In this document: piece after piece, positions 50,561 to 59,031 of the stretch
Layout of the letters: each line of letters begins with the position of its first letter
Numbering within the stretch: the stretch's first letter is position 1
Source of the DNA: Limonium bicolor
Taxonomy: Eukaryota; Streptophyta; Magnoliopsida; Caryophyllales; Plumbaginaceae
Assembly (NCBI GenBank): GCA_023374045.1
Contig: CM041779.1
Span: 295,874,167-295,938,166, forward strand
DNA: 64,000 nt
Reading direction: 5' to 3'
The notes under the pieces: generated by a model
Database searches by the model: none
Told to the model about the DNA's origin: nothing
The model's input: the letters and a program-made list of their open reading frames with translations, nothing else
Made by a program: the position numbers and the translations under genes

Positions 50561-51054
50561 GTAAGGAATCTCAAAGAAAAATCATGTTTCCTCCATGTTC
50601 TTACCTTGACCGAAAATACACATTGATATAGCTCTTTGTGTGACTTTGTTCTAGCTTCATTTCAACTCTTCATGGACTAGGTGGAGTCCTCTCTTGTTAT
50701 ATATTCAAACTCTCTTCAAAGATCAAGGTAAAACAACTACATTAATGTTTTTGAAACAATGTCAAATTAGGGTTTACAATGAGATGAAGCTTATAGCTTG
50801 AATACTCATTATAATGTTTGTATATTGTTTAGAACTTGACAAGGAATCAAAATACCATACGGTTTTGTAAGGAAACAAGAAGGAAGTGTTTTGGAAAAAG
50901 AGGTAAATCTACTAACTTAATGTTGTTTAATGCCTTAGGAGAAATGAGCCTATAATTGCTTATTAAACTACCTAAAGAGCAAATGGTGAATGACTTAGTA
51001 AAGTGTTCTCAAGAGCTTAGTAAAAGGCATATGTGTTGTTGAGTGTATTTGCAG
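50561..51054 (+). other. Putative leader intron inside the G LTR
   Basis: The donor TTCTAG|GTAAGGAAT and acceptor TGTATTTGCAG|GTTAAAG are conserved in place and sequence with the A and C LTRs. Confidence 0.4.
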
Positions 51055-51819
51055 GTTAAAGGCAAATATATTGTGGAAATTCAGTGTTTATGATTTATGC
51101 ATTTTAAGGGCCTAAGTGCCATGCAATTTAAGTTATGCACTATATTGTGATGTAGTGTGAATTTGGTGAAGTTGTGTAAGAAAGTGTTCTAGATGTTTTT
51201 GTGTGTTTAATGGAGAAAACAAAGTGTTTAGGCTTAGTAATGTTCTAGGAGAATCCATGTCAAAATTTAGATAAGAAGTAAGAAGTTCTAAGTGTTTACA
51301 TAAGGTTTGGTGAGTTAGATAATGTAGGAAATGAATAAGGGGTTCATGATGTTTTAAAGGAATTTTGATGAACTAGGAAGTGTTCTAGAGTGTAATAAGG
51401 ACTTAGACATGATCTTGAGGTTCTAGTAAGTACCAAAGCCACTTAGGGACTTAGGTAAATACCTAGGCAAACTTTGGTAATAAGGAGAAAGTGTAAACTT
51501 GGAAAAGAATTGTTAAGATGAATATAAGGAGTTAGTTGTGAGAGATGATGCTTGGGAGATGATGTTAAAATAAGGAGAAAGCATTTTGGGATAGTAGTTA
51601 TCTTAGGTATGAAACACCACTTGCAAAACTAGGAGAAAATATTGTAAGTGTTAGGAATTTTGTGAAGGAATAAGTAAAGGCTTAAGGAATTAGAAATGAG
51701 TTTTATGAGTGTTTAAAGATGTCTTAAGTTGTGTTTAAAGTACCCAAATGAGGTTAGAGAGTACTAGGTTATATGGGGTGAAGTTTGGAGTTGAATGTAA
51801 AAAGGAAAACAAAGATTTG

Positions 51820-52082
51820 GGGCCGACCGGACTTGCGACCGGACTTGCAAGCTCGGTCGGGACCTGTTTACCCTGCGAAAATTGGCTTCTGGAATGGACC
51901 GACCTTGGGACCGGACTTGCAAGGTCGGTCGGGCCTGTAAATTGTGTACGGATTGAGTTACTGGAATCGACCGGACATAGGACCGGACTTGGCAAGTCCG
52001 GTCGGGCTAAATTTCCGAAGGGGAAAAACTCTCTGGAATCGACCGGACATGGACAAGTCCGGTCGGCAAGTCCGGTCGGACC
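51820..52082 (+). repeat. Stem-loop array of the G 5' LTR, four units
   Basis: Unit two pairs GACCGACCTT (51897-51906) with AAGGTCGGTC (51921-51930). Unit three pairs GACCGGAC (51969-51976) with GTCCGGTC (51996-52003). Arms change together between units. The matching array of the 3' LTR is at 62035-62293. Confidence 0.85.
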
Positions 52083-53436
52083 AAAACTTGTAAAAAAAAA
52101 AACAGAAAAGAATGTGACTTATGTAGTTAACCCTAGGGTGTATAATGAAGGTAACCTAGGGTAAGATAGACATTAAAACATGTCATACAATCATGTTAAA
52201 TACTTAGTAAGTTTGAAGTTAAATAAATAATTAACCGACGTTACTAATGTGTTTAGGATTCTCTCAAGGTGGAAATCAGTCGAGGCAAGGACCAAGGTAT
52301 GGTTTTCTTGCAGTCTGTTGCCTACCGGTTTACACCGGCTTGTGTGTTGTTTGTTTTTCTGTGTGTTTATGACTTTGTAAGATTAAACCATGTAAAGAGT
52401 TTACCGTTGTTAAATATCATTATGTTGTTGAGTATGACTCTCTCCTCCCTTGTGTGTGTCTAACAAGACTTGACCTATGATTGTGAATTGTTTGTTGTGT
52501 TCAATGATGAACTACTAACAAGGGCTAACGGGGGAAGTGAGGAGTCCGGTCTGTTCCGGCCACGCGGGTGAGTATGGGAGTCGATGTCATAACCGGTTCG
52601 ATTCTCTCTGTATGTTATGGTTAAGTTTCCAATTTGGTTTCTAACCTTCCCTTTAGCTTAACCAAGGCTATTTTACTGACTCACGTCGGGCCACAGGGGC
52701 ATACTATGTGTTATTTCGGTGTGCTTGGATCACTATATCCGAGGCACCTCGTGTTAAGTTAACCGTTCAATCTAACCGGACGGTAACGAGTTATGTAACG
52801 AGCTAAGTATGAGCGTGGCAACATTCTCTAGGCTCTCAATGGGGACTAATTGTGTTGGTTCTCTTCCTAAAGGAATTGTAAGTTTGTGATGTGTGATGAT
52901 GTGTACAATACCCATATTATTTATGTATGTGAGTTGTGTGTTTAAAATAAATACCATGTCATCATGACAAATAGTTGCGTGCATTCCGGTAGTCGATGGG
53001 CTGCGCGTTAACCATGCCAGCCAAGGGTTGCTGACCCCCTCGGGGATCCATATTTCTTTTACTGCAGGATGAGGATCGAAGAAGCGGAGTGGCTCTAGAT
53101 CCTAGGGTGTAGTTACTTTTGGAGTACTTTTGGATGTTGCCCGGGATGCGCCTGTGCTCCCGTGGCGTATTATATACTTGTTTATGATGGTTTACAGTGA
53201 AGTATACAGTGAAGGATTATGTAAACACTCGGTATTATGTTGATGATATATATGGTTATTAGTTCTATGCTCGGGAGTCTGATCATCAGACCAGTACAAT
53301 TGTATTTATTCAGCCTTGTTAGCCACGTGGGTGGTTGACGGCATTGTAGCACCATTCGTTTAGTTACTGTTTAGTTGTTTATTTTCCGCTGCGATTTCAA
53401 GTAATGTGTTGTGCGTAGTAGGGGTGTTACAAAAAG

Positions 53437-53462
53437 TGGTATCAGAGCGAAGTATCGCTCTG
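53437..53462 (+). other. Primer binding site and hairpin of element G
   Basis: TGGTATCAGAGC (53437-53448), five bases after the LTR. CAGAGCGA (53443-53450) pairs with TCGCTCTG (53455-53462) around AGTA and would hide half of the primer site. Confidence 0.94.
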
Positions 53463-53648
53463 ATGACTAGAATACCGAGCTTAGGGATATACCGAGTTAG
53501 GAAACCTAACTACAGATACCTAAGTGAACAGATTGGAAAGGTTGACCACTAACTAAGTGTGGAGATACCTTATTATCGGGAAGCGTTACAATCGTTGGAC
53601 CGATAAGTGTGCAAGCATAATGCTAATGAGATGTTCATGTGAATTCAG

Positions 53649-54323
53649 ATGGCAGGTAGACCACGAGGTAGAGGCCGCGGGCGCGGTACTGGAGGTATGG
53701 GTGACCAGGGTGATGATACTACGGCACAGACTATGGCTGAGGCAGTTGCAGCCGCCGTAGCTCAGCTGGTACCCGACTTAGTTGCTGCTATACAGCAAGG
53801 GCAACAGCCCGGAGTTCAGCCACCACCACCACCGCCACGAGAGACCAATTGGGTCAAGGCGTTGGCTGATCTGAGGCCGCCCTCATTTAGTGGGGAGACC
53901 GATCCCCGTAAGCTCGAGGCGTACATCTCCGAGATGGAGACCGCCTTCGAAACCCTAGCACCACCTGAGCAGGTCAAGGTACGACTTGCTGCTTACTACT
54001 TGAAGGGCTCGGCACAAAACTGGTGGAAGCTTGTGCGCGAGGGTAGAGTTGCAGACCCGACGTTTCAGTGGAGGGAGTACACGGCTCTGCTGCGAGCCAA
54101 ATACTACCCTATACATGTGCAAGAGGCCAAGCGCCTGGAGTTGGACAATCTGAGACAAGGGGATAAGATGACGGTAGATGAGTACTACTCAGCCTTCATC
54201 GGACTTATCCACCTGCTACCGGATCTGGGTTACTCAGACCGGATCCTTGTGAACCGTTTCTACAACGGACTGAACTATCGCCTACGCTACGGCATGGGGC
54301 CTACTGGATATACCACTTTGCAG
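53649..54323 (+). CDS. gag: Gag, exon 1 (capsid core), element G
   Basis: The ATG follows AATTCAG, an acceptor-like context also present before the gag ATG of B and E. Gag forms the particle in which the RNA is copied. Residues 2-15 are Gly/Arg-rich, 60-67 are a proline run, then PRETNWVKALADLRPPSFSGE and the retrotransposon Gag fold (about 77-225: KLEAYISEMETAFETL, YYLKGSAQNWWKLV, LLRAKYYPIHVQEAKRLELD, NRFYNGLNYRLRYGM). The piece is 225 codons with no stop or shift. It ends on a codon boundary at ..TTLQ, where GTAAAG begins an intron-like gap. If unspliced, translation runs 18 more codons to a TGA at 54378, giving a short Gag without knuckles. Confidence 0.9.
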
Positions 54324-54418
54324 GTAAAGGAACTACAGTGTAATGTGAATAAGTGTGTACAATGTGTTAATGTGTTGTGAGTTTATTTGGCGGGGCATAA
54401 CTGACACCCTAAATATAG
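54324..54418 (+). other. Intron-like gap 1 in gag (95 bp)
   Basis: TTGCAG|GTAAAG to CTAAATATAG|GAGTGC. Removing it joins the two gag pieces in phase 0. The same boundary exists in element B (20404-20493). Confidence 0.7.
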
Positions 54419-54677
54419 GAGTGCTATCATGCCGCTGCTATCGTGGAGATCACCGTCCGTCTGAGGGACGAGGAGAGTGCGCTCAAGCGCAAGGCTCAGA
54501 ACGAGGGCCAAGGCACGCAAGGGCAGTGGGGAGGGAAGAAGAAGAAATCATACCCTCAGTCCCAAAAAGGACAGCAACAGGGTGGCAAGGGCCAGACCCA
54601 GACCACCACTGCTGAGGAGCCTCTGCAGCTCACCTATGCGTATGCGGCCAAGCCCCTACGTTCTTACCCACCTAAGG
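54419..54677 (+). CDS. gag: Gag, exon 2 (basic linker), element G
   Basis: Reads ECYHAAAIVEITVRLRDEES, then a lysine/glutamine-rich stretch (KKKKSYPQSQKGQQQGG) and TYAYAAKPLRSYPPK. It links the Gag core to the zinc knuckles. The first 20 residues are matched by B exon 2. It ends in phase 1 at CCTAAGG|GTAATT. Reading on without splicing meets a stop at 54752-54754. The lysine-rich part fits nucleic-acid binding. Confidence 0.75.
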
Positions 54678-54760
54678 GTAATTGTCTAATCCTGTGTGAT
54701 GAGTTAGAGTATATGTTAATAAGTTGTAGAACAAGTATTGATTGTGTATTGTGATAGCAG
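54678..54760 (+). other. Intron-like gap 2 in gag (83 bp)
   Basis: AAGG|GTAATT to GTGATAGCAG|CTAGC. Splicing joins phase 1 to phase 1. A TAG three bases earlier would give the same frame with one extra residue. There is no second copy in the window to test conservation. Confidence 0.6.
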
Positions 54761-55102
54761 CTAGCACGGGCTCTGGACCGGAGCGCCACTATTACTGCAA
54801 GTGGTGCAACGGAGACCACCCCGGCAAGGACTGCAAGGGTAACGATGTTCAGTGCCGATACTGTAAGAAGATGGGTCACCGCGATCATGAATGTTGGCAG
54901 AACCCGAACAGTAGGAACTTCAGGCCCAAGGGGCAATGGAAGGGTAAGGCCACTGCGACCACCGATGGCCAGAAGACGGCAAACCAGCCACCCCCAGATC
55001 AGAGGTACACGGAGTCCCAGAAGGGGAAGGGGTCGGGGTCCAACAAGGCCACCCTGAATGTGGTGGACCGGTCTGAGGCGCCAGGGCCCTCTTCTAGACC
55101 AG
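54761..55102 (+). CDS. gag: Gag, exon 3 (nucleocapsid, two zinc knuckles), element G
   Basis: Contains CKWCNGDHPGKDC (CX2CX3HX4C) and CRYCKKMGHRDHEC (the classical CX2CX4HX4C), the RNA-binding knuckles of the nucleocapsid. A Pro/Gln/Lys-rich tail follows (QPPPDQRYTESQKGK) and ends at VDRSEAPGPSSRPG. Without splicing the frame closes at 55111-55113 (GTA CCG CCT AAA.. region), three codons past the presumed donor CCAG|GTACCG. The stretch is open throughout. Its last base leaves phase 1, which fits the acceptors before AlkB and before protease. Confidence 0.8.
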
Positions 55103-55247
55103 GTACCGCCTAAATTGTTAAATGAAATAAGTGTCTGCATACCGCATTTCATGCATGTGTGTGAGTGAGTTTAAATAAACAACCATGTGAGTAAATAAGT
55201 AAAGTATAGTGTGAGATTTACCTAATTAGAGTACTCTAAACTTAAAG
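55103..55247 (+). other. Putative intron 3a (gag to AlkB)
   Basis: The donor CCAG|GTACCG at 55103 and an acceptor CTTAAAG ending 55247 give a 145-bp intron. The joined frame enters AlkB in phase at ..TFNICYP. A competing use of the same donor with an acceptor near 56158 or 56179 would remove AlkB and enter protease in phase. Evidence is phase and consensus only. Confidence 0.45.
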
Positions 55248-55984
55248 GAACTTTCAATATATGTTATCCAATCCCACCCACACCAAACCCTGAAGAAACC
55301 ACCATCAACATCACCGACTTTCCGTTGGAGCAATGTCAGGTTATCCAGCCAGGTATGATACTCTTAAATGGATACCTGACACCGGAGGCGCAAATCCATA
55401 TCATCAGACGATGCGACGAACTTGGAGCAAAACCAGGAGGGTTTTACACACCCGAATACCCGAACGGAGCGAGGATGCAATTGAAGATGATGTGCATGGG
55501 TAAGGACTGGAACCCTTACACCAAGTCATATCAAGAAGTGCGAGCTGAAGATGGAGCAACAGTATCAAGTATACCAGAGGAGTTCCATGCGGTCGTTAAC
55601 CACGCCGTGGGAATTGCTCAGCAAGTTGAAACGGAATCAATTCCAAGTGTAAAATCAGATCTATGTATTGTGAACTTCTACCAGAAAGGTGGACGCTTAG
55701 GTATACACCAAGACAAGGACGAGTCACCCGAGTCTCTAAGTAAGGGAGTACCCGTGGTGTCTTGGTCCATTGGTGATTCCGCAGTGTTTGTATATGGCGA
55801 GCAGAAGCGTGATGACCTCGCAAAGAAGCTACTGCTGAAATCGGGAGATGTACTAATCATGGGTGGGCAATCAAGGATGCTATACCATGGCATCAGAAAG
55901 ATCAAACTGAATACCGCACCGTCGGCAGTGATCAATGCCACACACAAACCCGGACGTTTGAATTTGACCTTCAGACAGTTTTAA
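55248..55984 (+). CDS. AlkB-type 2-oxoglutarate/Fe(II) dioxygenase inside element G
   Basis: AlkB enzymes remove methyl groups from nucleic-acid bases by oxidation, using Fe(II) and 2-oxoglutarate. Counting from the TTG codon at 55325, the frame has 219 residues: PGMILLNGYLTPEAQ (9-23), GGFYTPEYPNGARMQLKMMC (38-57, the substrate lid region), NFYQKGGRLGIHQDKDE (117-133) with metal ligands H128 and D130, distal ligand H188 in LYHGI, and RLNLTFRQF (211-219) with R211 and R217 for 2-oxoglutarate. All catalytic positions are present, with no stop or shift. The pattern is that of plant ALKBH1-like proteins. The first in-frame ATG (55355) would cut into the fold. The open frame extends upstream to 55226 without ATG, so a spliced Gag-AlkB fusion from 55248 is favoured. 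It has no introns, unlike typical plant ALKBH genes, which suggests capture from mRNA. Role in the element is inferred, not shown. Confidence 0.93.
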
Positions 55985-56157
55985 GCCTTGAATTATGTGA
56001 CAAACCAGTATGTATTAAGGATGTTGTAAGTGTGAATCATGGCGACAGTATAAGCCAATGAATGTTGTAAAAAGAGTGTGTTAATGAATAAAGTGGAGTT
56101 GTTTGAAGCATATAAACCGTGTTGTTACCCAATACTTATTAGTTTGCCAATGAATTA
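55985..56157 (+). promoter_or_regulatory. AlkB 3' region with a poly(A)-signal-like hexamer
   Basis: AATAAA at 56087-56092 lies about 105 bases after the AlkB stop. It could end a short AlkB transcript or be a relic of the captured mRNA. The in-frame stop at 56140-56142 separates this region from protease. Confidence 0.35.
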
Positions 56158-56158
56158 G

Positions 56159-56724
56159 GCTGTGCACTCGGAACGGGAGGTATACTAAGTGTCTGCAATA
56201 AAGCAGAAGCCGGCAAGAGCGGCACAATCCTCACCGGTACCTTTCCAGTGAATGGCGTGGATGCATCGATCTTGTTCGACTCTGGAGCCTCACATACATT
56301 CATTTCGCTATCATTTGCGAAGAGGCTGGGGTTAGATGGTGAAGAGATGCCAGACTTCGTGGTTACTCTCCCGTCGAAAGAGCGGATCCGATGTACCCGC
56401 TACTACCGAGGTGCTATCGTTCAAATCAGGGGTGAAGAGTTTCCGATCGACTTGATAGAGTTCGACGGATTGGGTTTTGATGTGATTGTCGGGATGAACT
56501 GGTTGGAGCGGCACAAGGGCAGAATCCTGTGTGCCGAGCATCGACTGCTTCTTCGGAGTCCATCTGGGGTTACCATATCTTACCGCCAGAGGCCCAGAGA
56601 GCCTTCGACTCAGATCATCACCGCCATGGCTATGTATCACGAGTTACGACGAGGGAGTGATGTATACCTCTGCTATGTCCAGGACATAGAGAGAGCCTTG
56701 AGTTTAGCCCAGATGTGCCGGTAG
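56159..56724 (+). CDS. pol: Protease region of element G pol
   Basis: Aspartic protease that would cut the polyprotein. The frame opens after the TAG at 56140. Possible acceptors are AATTAG (ending 56158) and CGGGAG (ending 56179), and both are in phase with the gag donor at 55103. The linker ILSVCNKAEAGKSGTILTG is followed by TFPVNGVDASILFDSGASHT, where DSGA carries the catalytic aspartate (about 56278), and later by FDVIVGMNWLERHKG, the flap-to-C-terminal region of plant Ty3 proteases. The last residues before the TAG at 56722 are out of frame: a 1-nt lesion near 56700 moves the true frame, which then continues into the [10 protein letters not shown] stretch. The GTG at 56248 is not a needed start. 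Confidence 0.85.
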
Positions 56725-56739
56725 TGTCGGAGTTTCCTG

Positions 56740-57951
56740 ATGTATTTCCTAAGGAACTGCCGGGCATGCCGCCAGCACGAGAGGTTGAGTGAGTTTGAGA
56801 TTGATCTAGTTCCGGGCACTGGACCCATTGCGAAAGCACCTTACCGTATGGCTCCAGCAGATGACAGAGCTCAAGGAGCAGCTGAGAGACCTACTCGACA
56901 AGGCTTTATCCGCCCTAGTGTTTCACCATGGGGAGCGCCGGTCCTCTTCGTGAAGAAGAAGGACGGTAGCCTCCGCCTATGTATTGATTATCGGGAACTG
57001 AATGCTGTTACGGTGAAAAACCGTTACCCTTTACCACGCATCGACGATCTATTTGATCAGCTTAAGGGAGCATCAGTATTCTCCAAGATAGACCTACGTT
57101 CCGGATACCACCAGATTGCCATCCGTGACAGTGATATCGAAAAGACAGCTTTCAGAACTAGGTATGGGCATTATGAGTTCACAGTTATGCCGTTTGGCTT
57201 GTCAAATGCACCAGCAAAGTTCATGGACTTAATGAACCGTTTGTTCCAAGATCAATTGGACAAATCAGTGGTAGTCTTCATCGATGACATACTTGTGTAT
57301 TCGAAATCGAAAGGTGAGCATGAAAGCCACCTGAGAGATGTATTGCAGACATTGAGAAAGAATCAGCTGTATGCTAAATTTTCTAAGTGTGAATTTTGGT
57401 TGAATCAAGTCTCCTTCCTTGGACATGTGATTTCTGAGGCCGGGATCGCTGTTGATCCGGCAAAGATAGATGCAGTGCGCACCTGGCCTAAGCCGAAGAC
57501 AGTTACCGACATCAGGAGCTTCCTCGGTCTGGCAGGTTACTATAGGAGATTTGTGAAGGACTTCTCCAGTGTCTCGAAGCCGATGACTTCCTTGATGAAA
57601 AAGGATGCACCATTCGAGTGGACAGTCGACTGCGAGAGTTCTTTTGCGAGTCTCAAGGATGCTCTGACATCTGCACCGGTTCTGACATTACCAGACGGTC
57701 CAAATGGGTTTGAGGTCTATTGCGACGCATCAGGCAGGGGCATGGGTTGTGTGTTGATGCAACACGGGAAGGTCGTGGCTTACGCCTCCCGACAGCTGAA
57801 GAAGCATGAGGAGAACTACCCTACCCACGATTTAGAATTGGGGGCCATTGTCTTCGCACTGAAGATATGGCGACATCACTTGTATGGGGTAAGTGTGACG
57901 ATTTATTCTGACCACAAGAGTTTAAGTACTTGTTCACTCAGAAGGAGTTGA
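56740..57951 (+). CDS. pol: Reverse transcriptase and RNase H of element G pol
   Basis: Copies the element RNA into DNA and removes the RNA strand. The open run has 403 codons. From residue 17 it is in the true frame ([12 protein letters not shown]). Residues 41-54 are scrambled by a 2-nt and a 1-nt loss that cancel. RT motifs follow: [16 protein letters not shown] (73-88), [12 protein letters not shown] (114-125, D118), [10 protein letters not shown] (152-161) and FIDD (180-183, D182 and D183). The connection region leads to RNase H with [10 protein letters not shown] (D329), THDLELGAI (E366) and YSDHKSL (D391). A 1-nt loss after SDHKSL ends it at 57951. A second loss near 57975 restores frame, and the RNase H end (YKEGKANVVADALSRR) follows to about 58055. 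All RT catalytic residues are intact. Confidence 0.9.
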   Translation: MYFLRNCRACRQHERLSEFEIDLVPGTGPIAKAPYRMAPADDRAQGAAERPTRQGFIRPSVSPWGAPVLFVKKKDGSLRLCIDYRELNAVTVKNRYPLPRIDDLFDQLKGASVFSKIDLRSGYHQIAIRDSDIEKTAFRTRYGHYEFTVMPFGLSNAPAKFMDLMNRLFQDQLDKSVVVFIDDILVYSKSKGEHESHLRDVLQTLRKNQLYAKFSKCEFWLNQVSFLGHVISEAGIAVDPAKIDAVRTWPKPKTVTDIRSFLGLAGYYRRFVKDFSSVSKPMTSLMKKDAPFEWTVDCESSFASLKDALTSAPVLTLPDGPNGFEVYCDASGRGMGCVLMQHGKVVAYASRQLKKHEENYPTHDLELGAIVFALKIWRHHLYGVSVTIYSDHKSLSTCSLRRS

Positions 57952-58116
57952 ACATGAGGCAAAGAAGGTGGTTGAGTTTCTGAATGATTATGACATCAAT
58001 TTACAGTACAAGGAGGGTAAGGCAAATGTGGTAGCTGACGCATTGAGTCGCCGAGCACACTCTCTCCATTCGCTAGTCTCTCATACTGGCTTGGTTGAAG
58101 AGGTGCGGATGCTCAG

Positions 58117-58587
58117 ATGACGGATCAGTACATGATAGAAATTAGACAGAAGCTTATTGATGGCACATTCGAGGGTCAGAAGTACGACTTCAGACTCCAC
58201 AATGATGACCTGATTAGGCTTAATGGCCGGTTGTGTGTACCCAGGAGTAGCGCTGAGTTGAAGGAGCGCATATTGAGTGAATTCCATTGTTCTACTACTT
58301 CGATTCACCCCGGAGCTTCAAAGATGTATAAAGGTATGAAAAGATACTTCTGGTGGGCTGGAATGAAAAAGGATGTGAATGACTATGTGTTGAGGTGTCT
58401 CACTTGTCAGAAGGTCAAGTTTGAGCACCGACGGCCTGGTGGTATGGTGCAGCCAATGCCAGTGCCGGAATGGAAGTTCCATGACTATCTGGACTTCGTG
58501 GTAGGGCTTCCGCCTACAAGGGGAGGTCTGAATATGATTTGGGTTGTGGTAGACCGACTGACCAGGTGTCTCGATTCATACCGATGA
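58117..58587 (+). CDS. pol: Integrase N-terminal half of element G pol
   Basis: Joins the DNA copy to the genome. The zinc-binding HHCC domain is visible: H in EFHCST, H in SIHPGASK, then CLTCQK, with WWAGMKKDV between. The catalytic core begins with WKFHDYLDFVVGLPPTRGG, whose aspartate is the first of the D,D,E triad, and IWVVVDRLTR. The frame breaks just after that. The second aspartate (VSDRDTRF, about 58670-58690) and the glutamate (DGQSERTIQT, about 58763-58795) are present but in other frames because of further 1-2 nt losses between 58570 and 58960. Confidence 0.85.
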   Translation: MTDQYMIEIRQKLIDGTFEGQKYDFRLHNDDLIRLNGRLCVPRSSAELKERILSEFHCSTTSIHPGASKMYKGMKRYFWWAGMKKDVNDYVLRCLTCQKVKFEHRRPGGMVQPMPVPEWKFHDYLDFVVGLPPTRGGLNMIWVVVDRLTRCLDSYR

Positions 58588-59031
58588 AGGACACCTGGAA
58601 AGTGGCTAAGCTTGCAGAGCTCTTCGACAAAGAAATTGTAAGACATCATGGGTACCAAAGACGATAGTATCTGACAGAGATACCAGATTCTTATCCGATA
58701 TTGGAAGTCTACGAGAGCATTGGGTACTGAACTGAAATTGAGCACAGCGTTTCACCCACAGACCGATGGTCAGAGTGAGCGCACTATTCAGACACTTGAG
58801 GATATGCTACGTGCATGTGAACTTGACTTTCAGACCAGCTGGATTGATAAGTTAATTGATCGAGTTTAGTTACAACAACAGTTATCATGCATCGATCAAG
58901 TCTCCCTTCCAGGCATTGTACGGTAACCATGCCGCACGCCATTATGCTGGGATGAGTCGAGTGAGACGGTCATTATAGGACCAGAGTATCTTGAGCAAGT
59001 TCAGGCAGAAGTTCGCCAGATCAGGGATAAT
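58588..59031 (+). pseudogene. pol: Integrase core and C-terminal linker, broken by short deletions
   Basis: Homology to the integrase core is continuous over all three frames. At least five losses of 1-2 nt can be placed, near 58640 (G run), 58695 (C run), 58860 (TT), 58925 (G) and 58945. Each lies in a short homopolymer or repeat. No larger rearrangement is seen. See the finding on local consensus quality. Confidence 0.75.

Larger units (their letters stand above)
49605..53431 (+). mobile_element. 5' LTR of element G (3827 bp)
   Basis: It starts TGAAATACCCCAAACC and ends GTAGGGGTGTTACA. Landmarks: TATA-like TAATAAAGGGGGCCGG at 50133-50148, a CT-rich patch 50255-50290, a donor-like CTAG|GTAAGG at 50561, an acceptor-like TTTGCAG ending 51054, the stem-loop array 51820-52082, and a GC hairpin plus TACTGCAG at 53029-53067. 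If transcription starts near 50170-50280, over 3 kb of this LTR is untranslated leader. Confidence 0.95.

Noticed and set aside
54664..55152. 162-codon minus-strand frame opposite gag exon 3
   Set aside because: Antisense shadow of GC-rich gag; no domain or splice context.
55325..55327. TTG at 55325 as the AlkB start
   Set aside because: Plant nuclear genes rarely start on TTG, and the frame is open and protein-like upstream to 55248; a spliced fusion explains it better.
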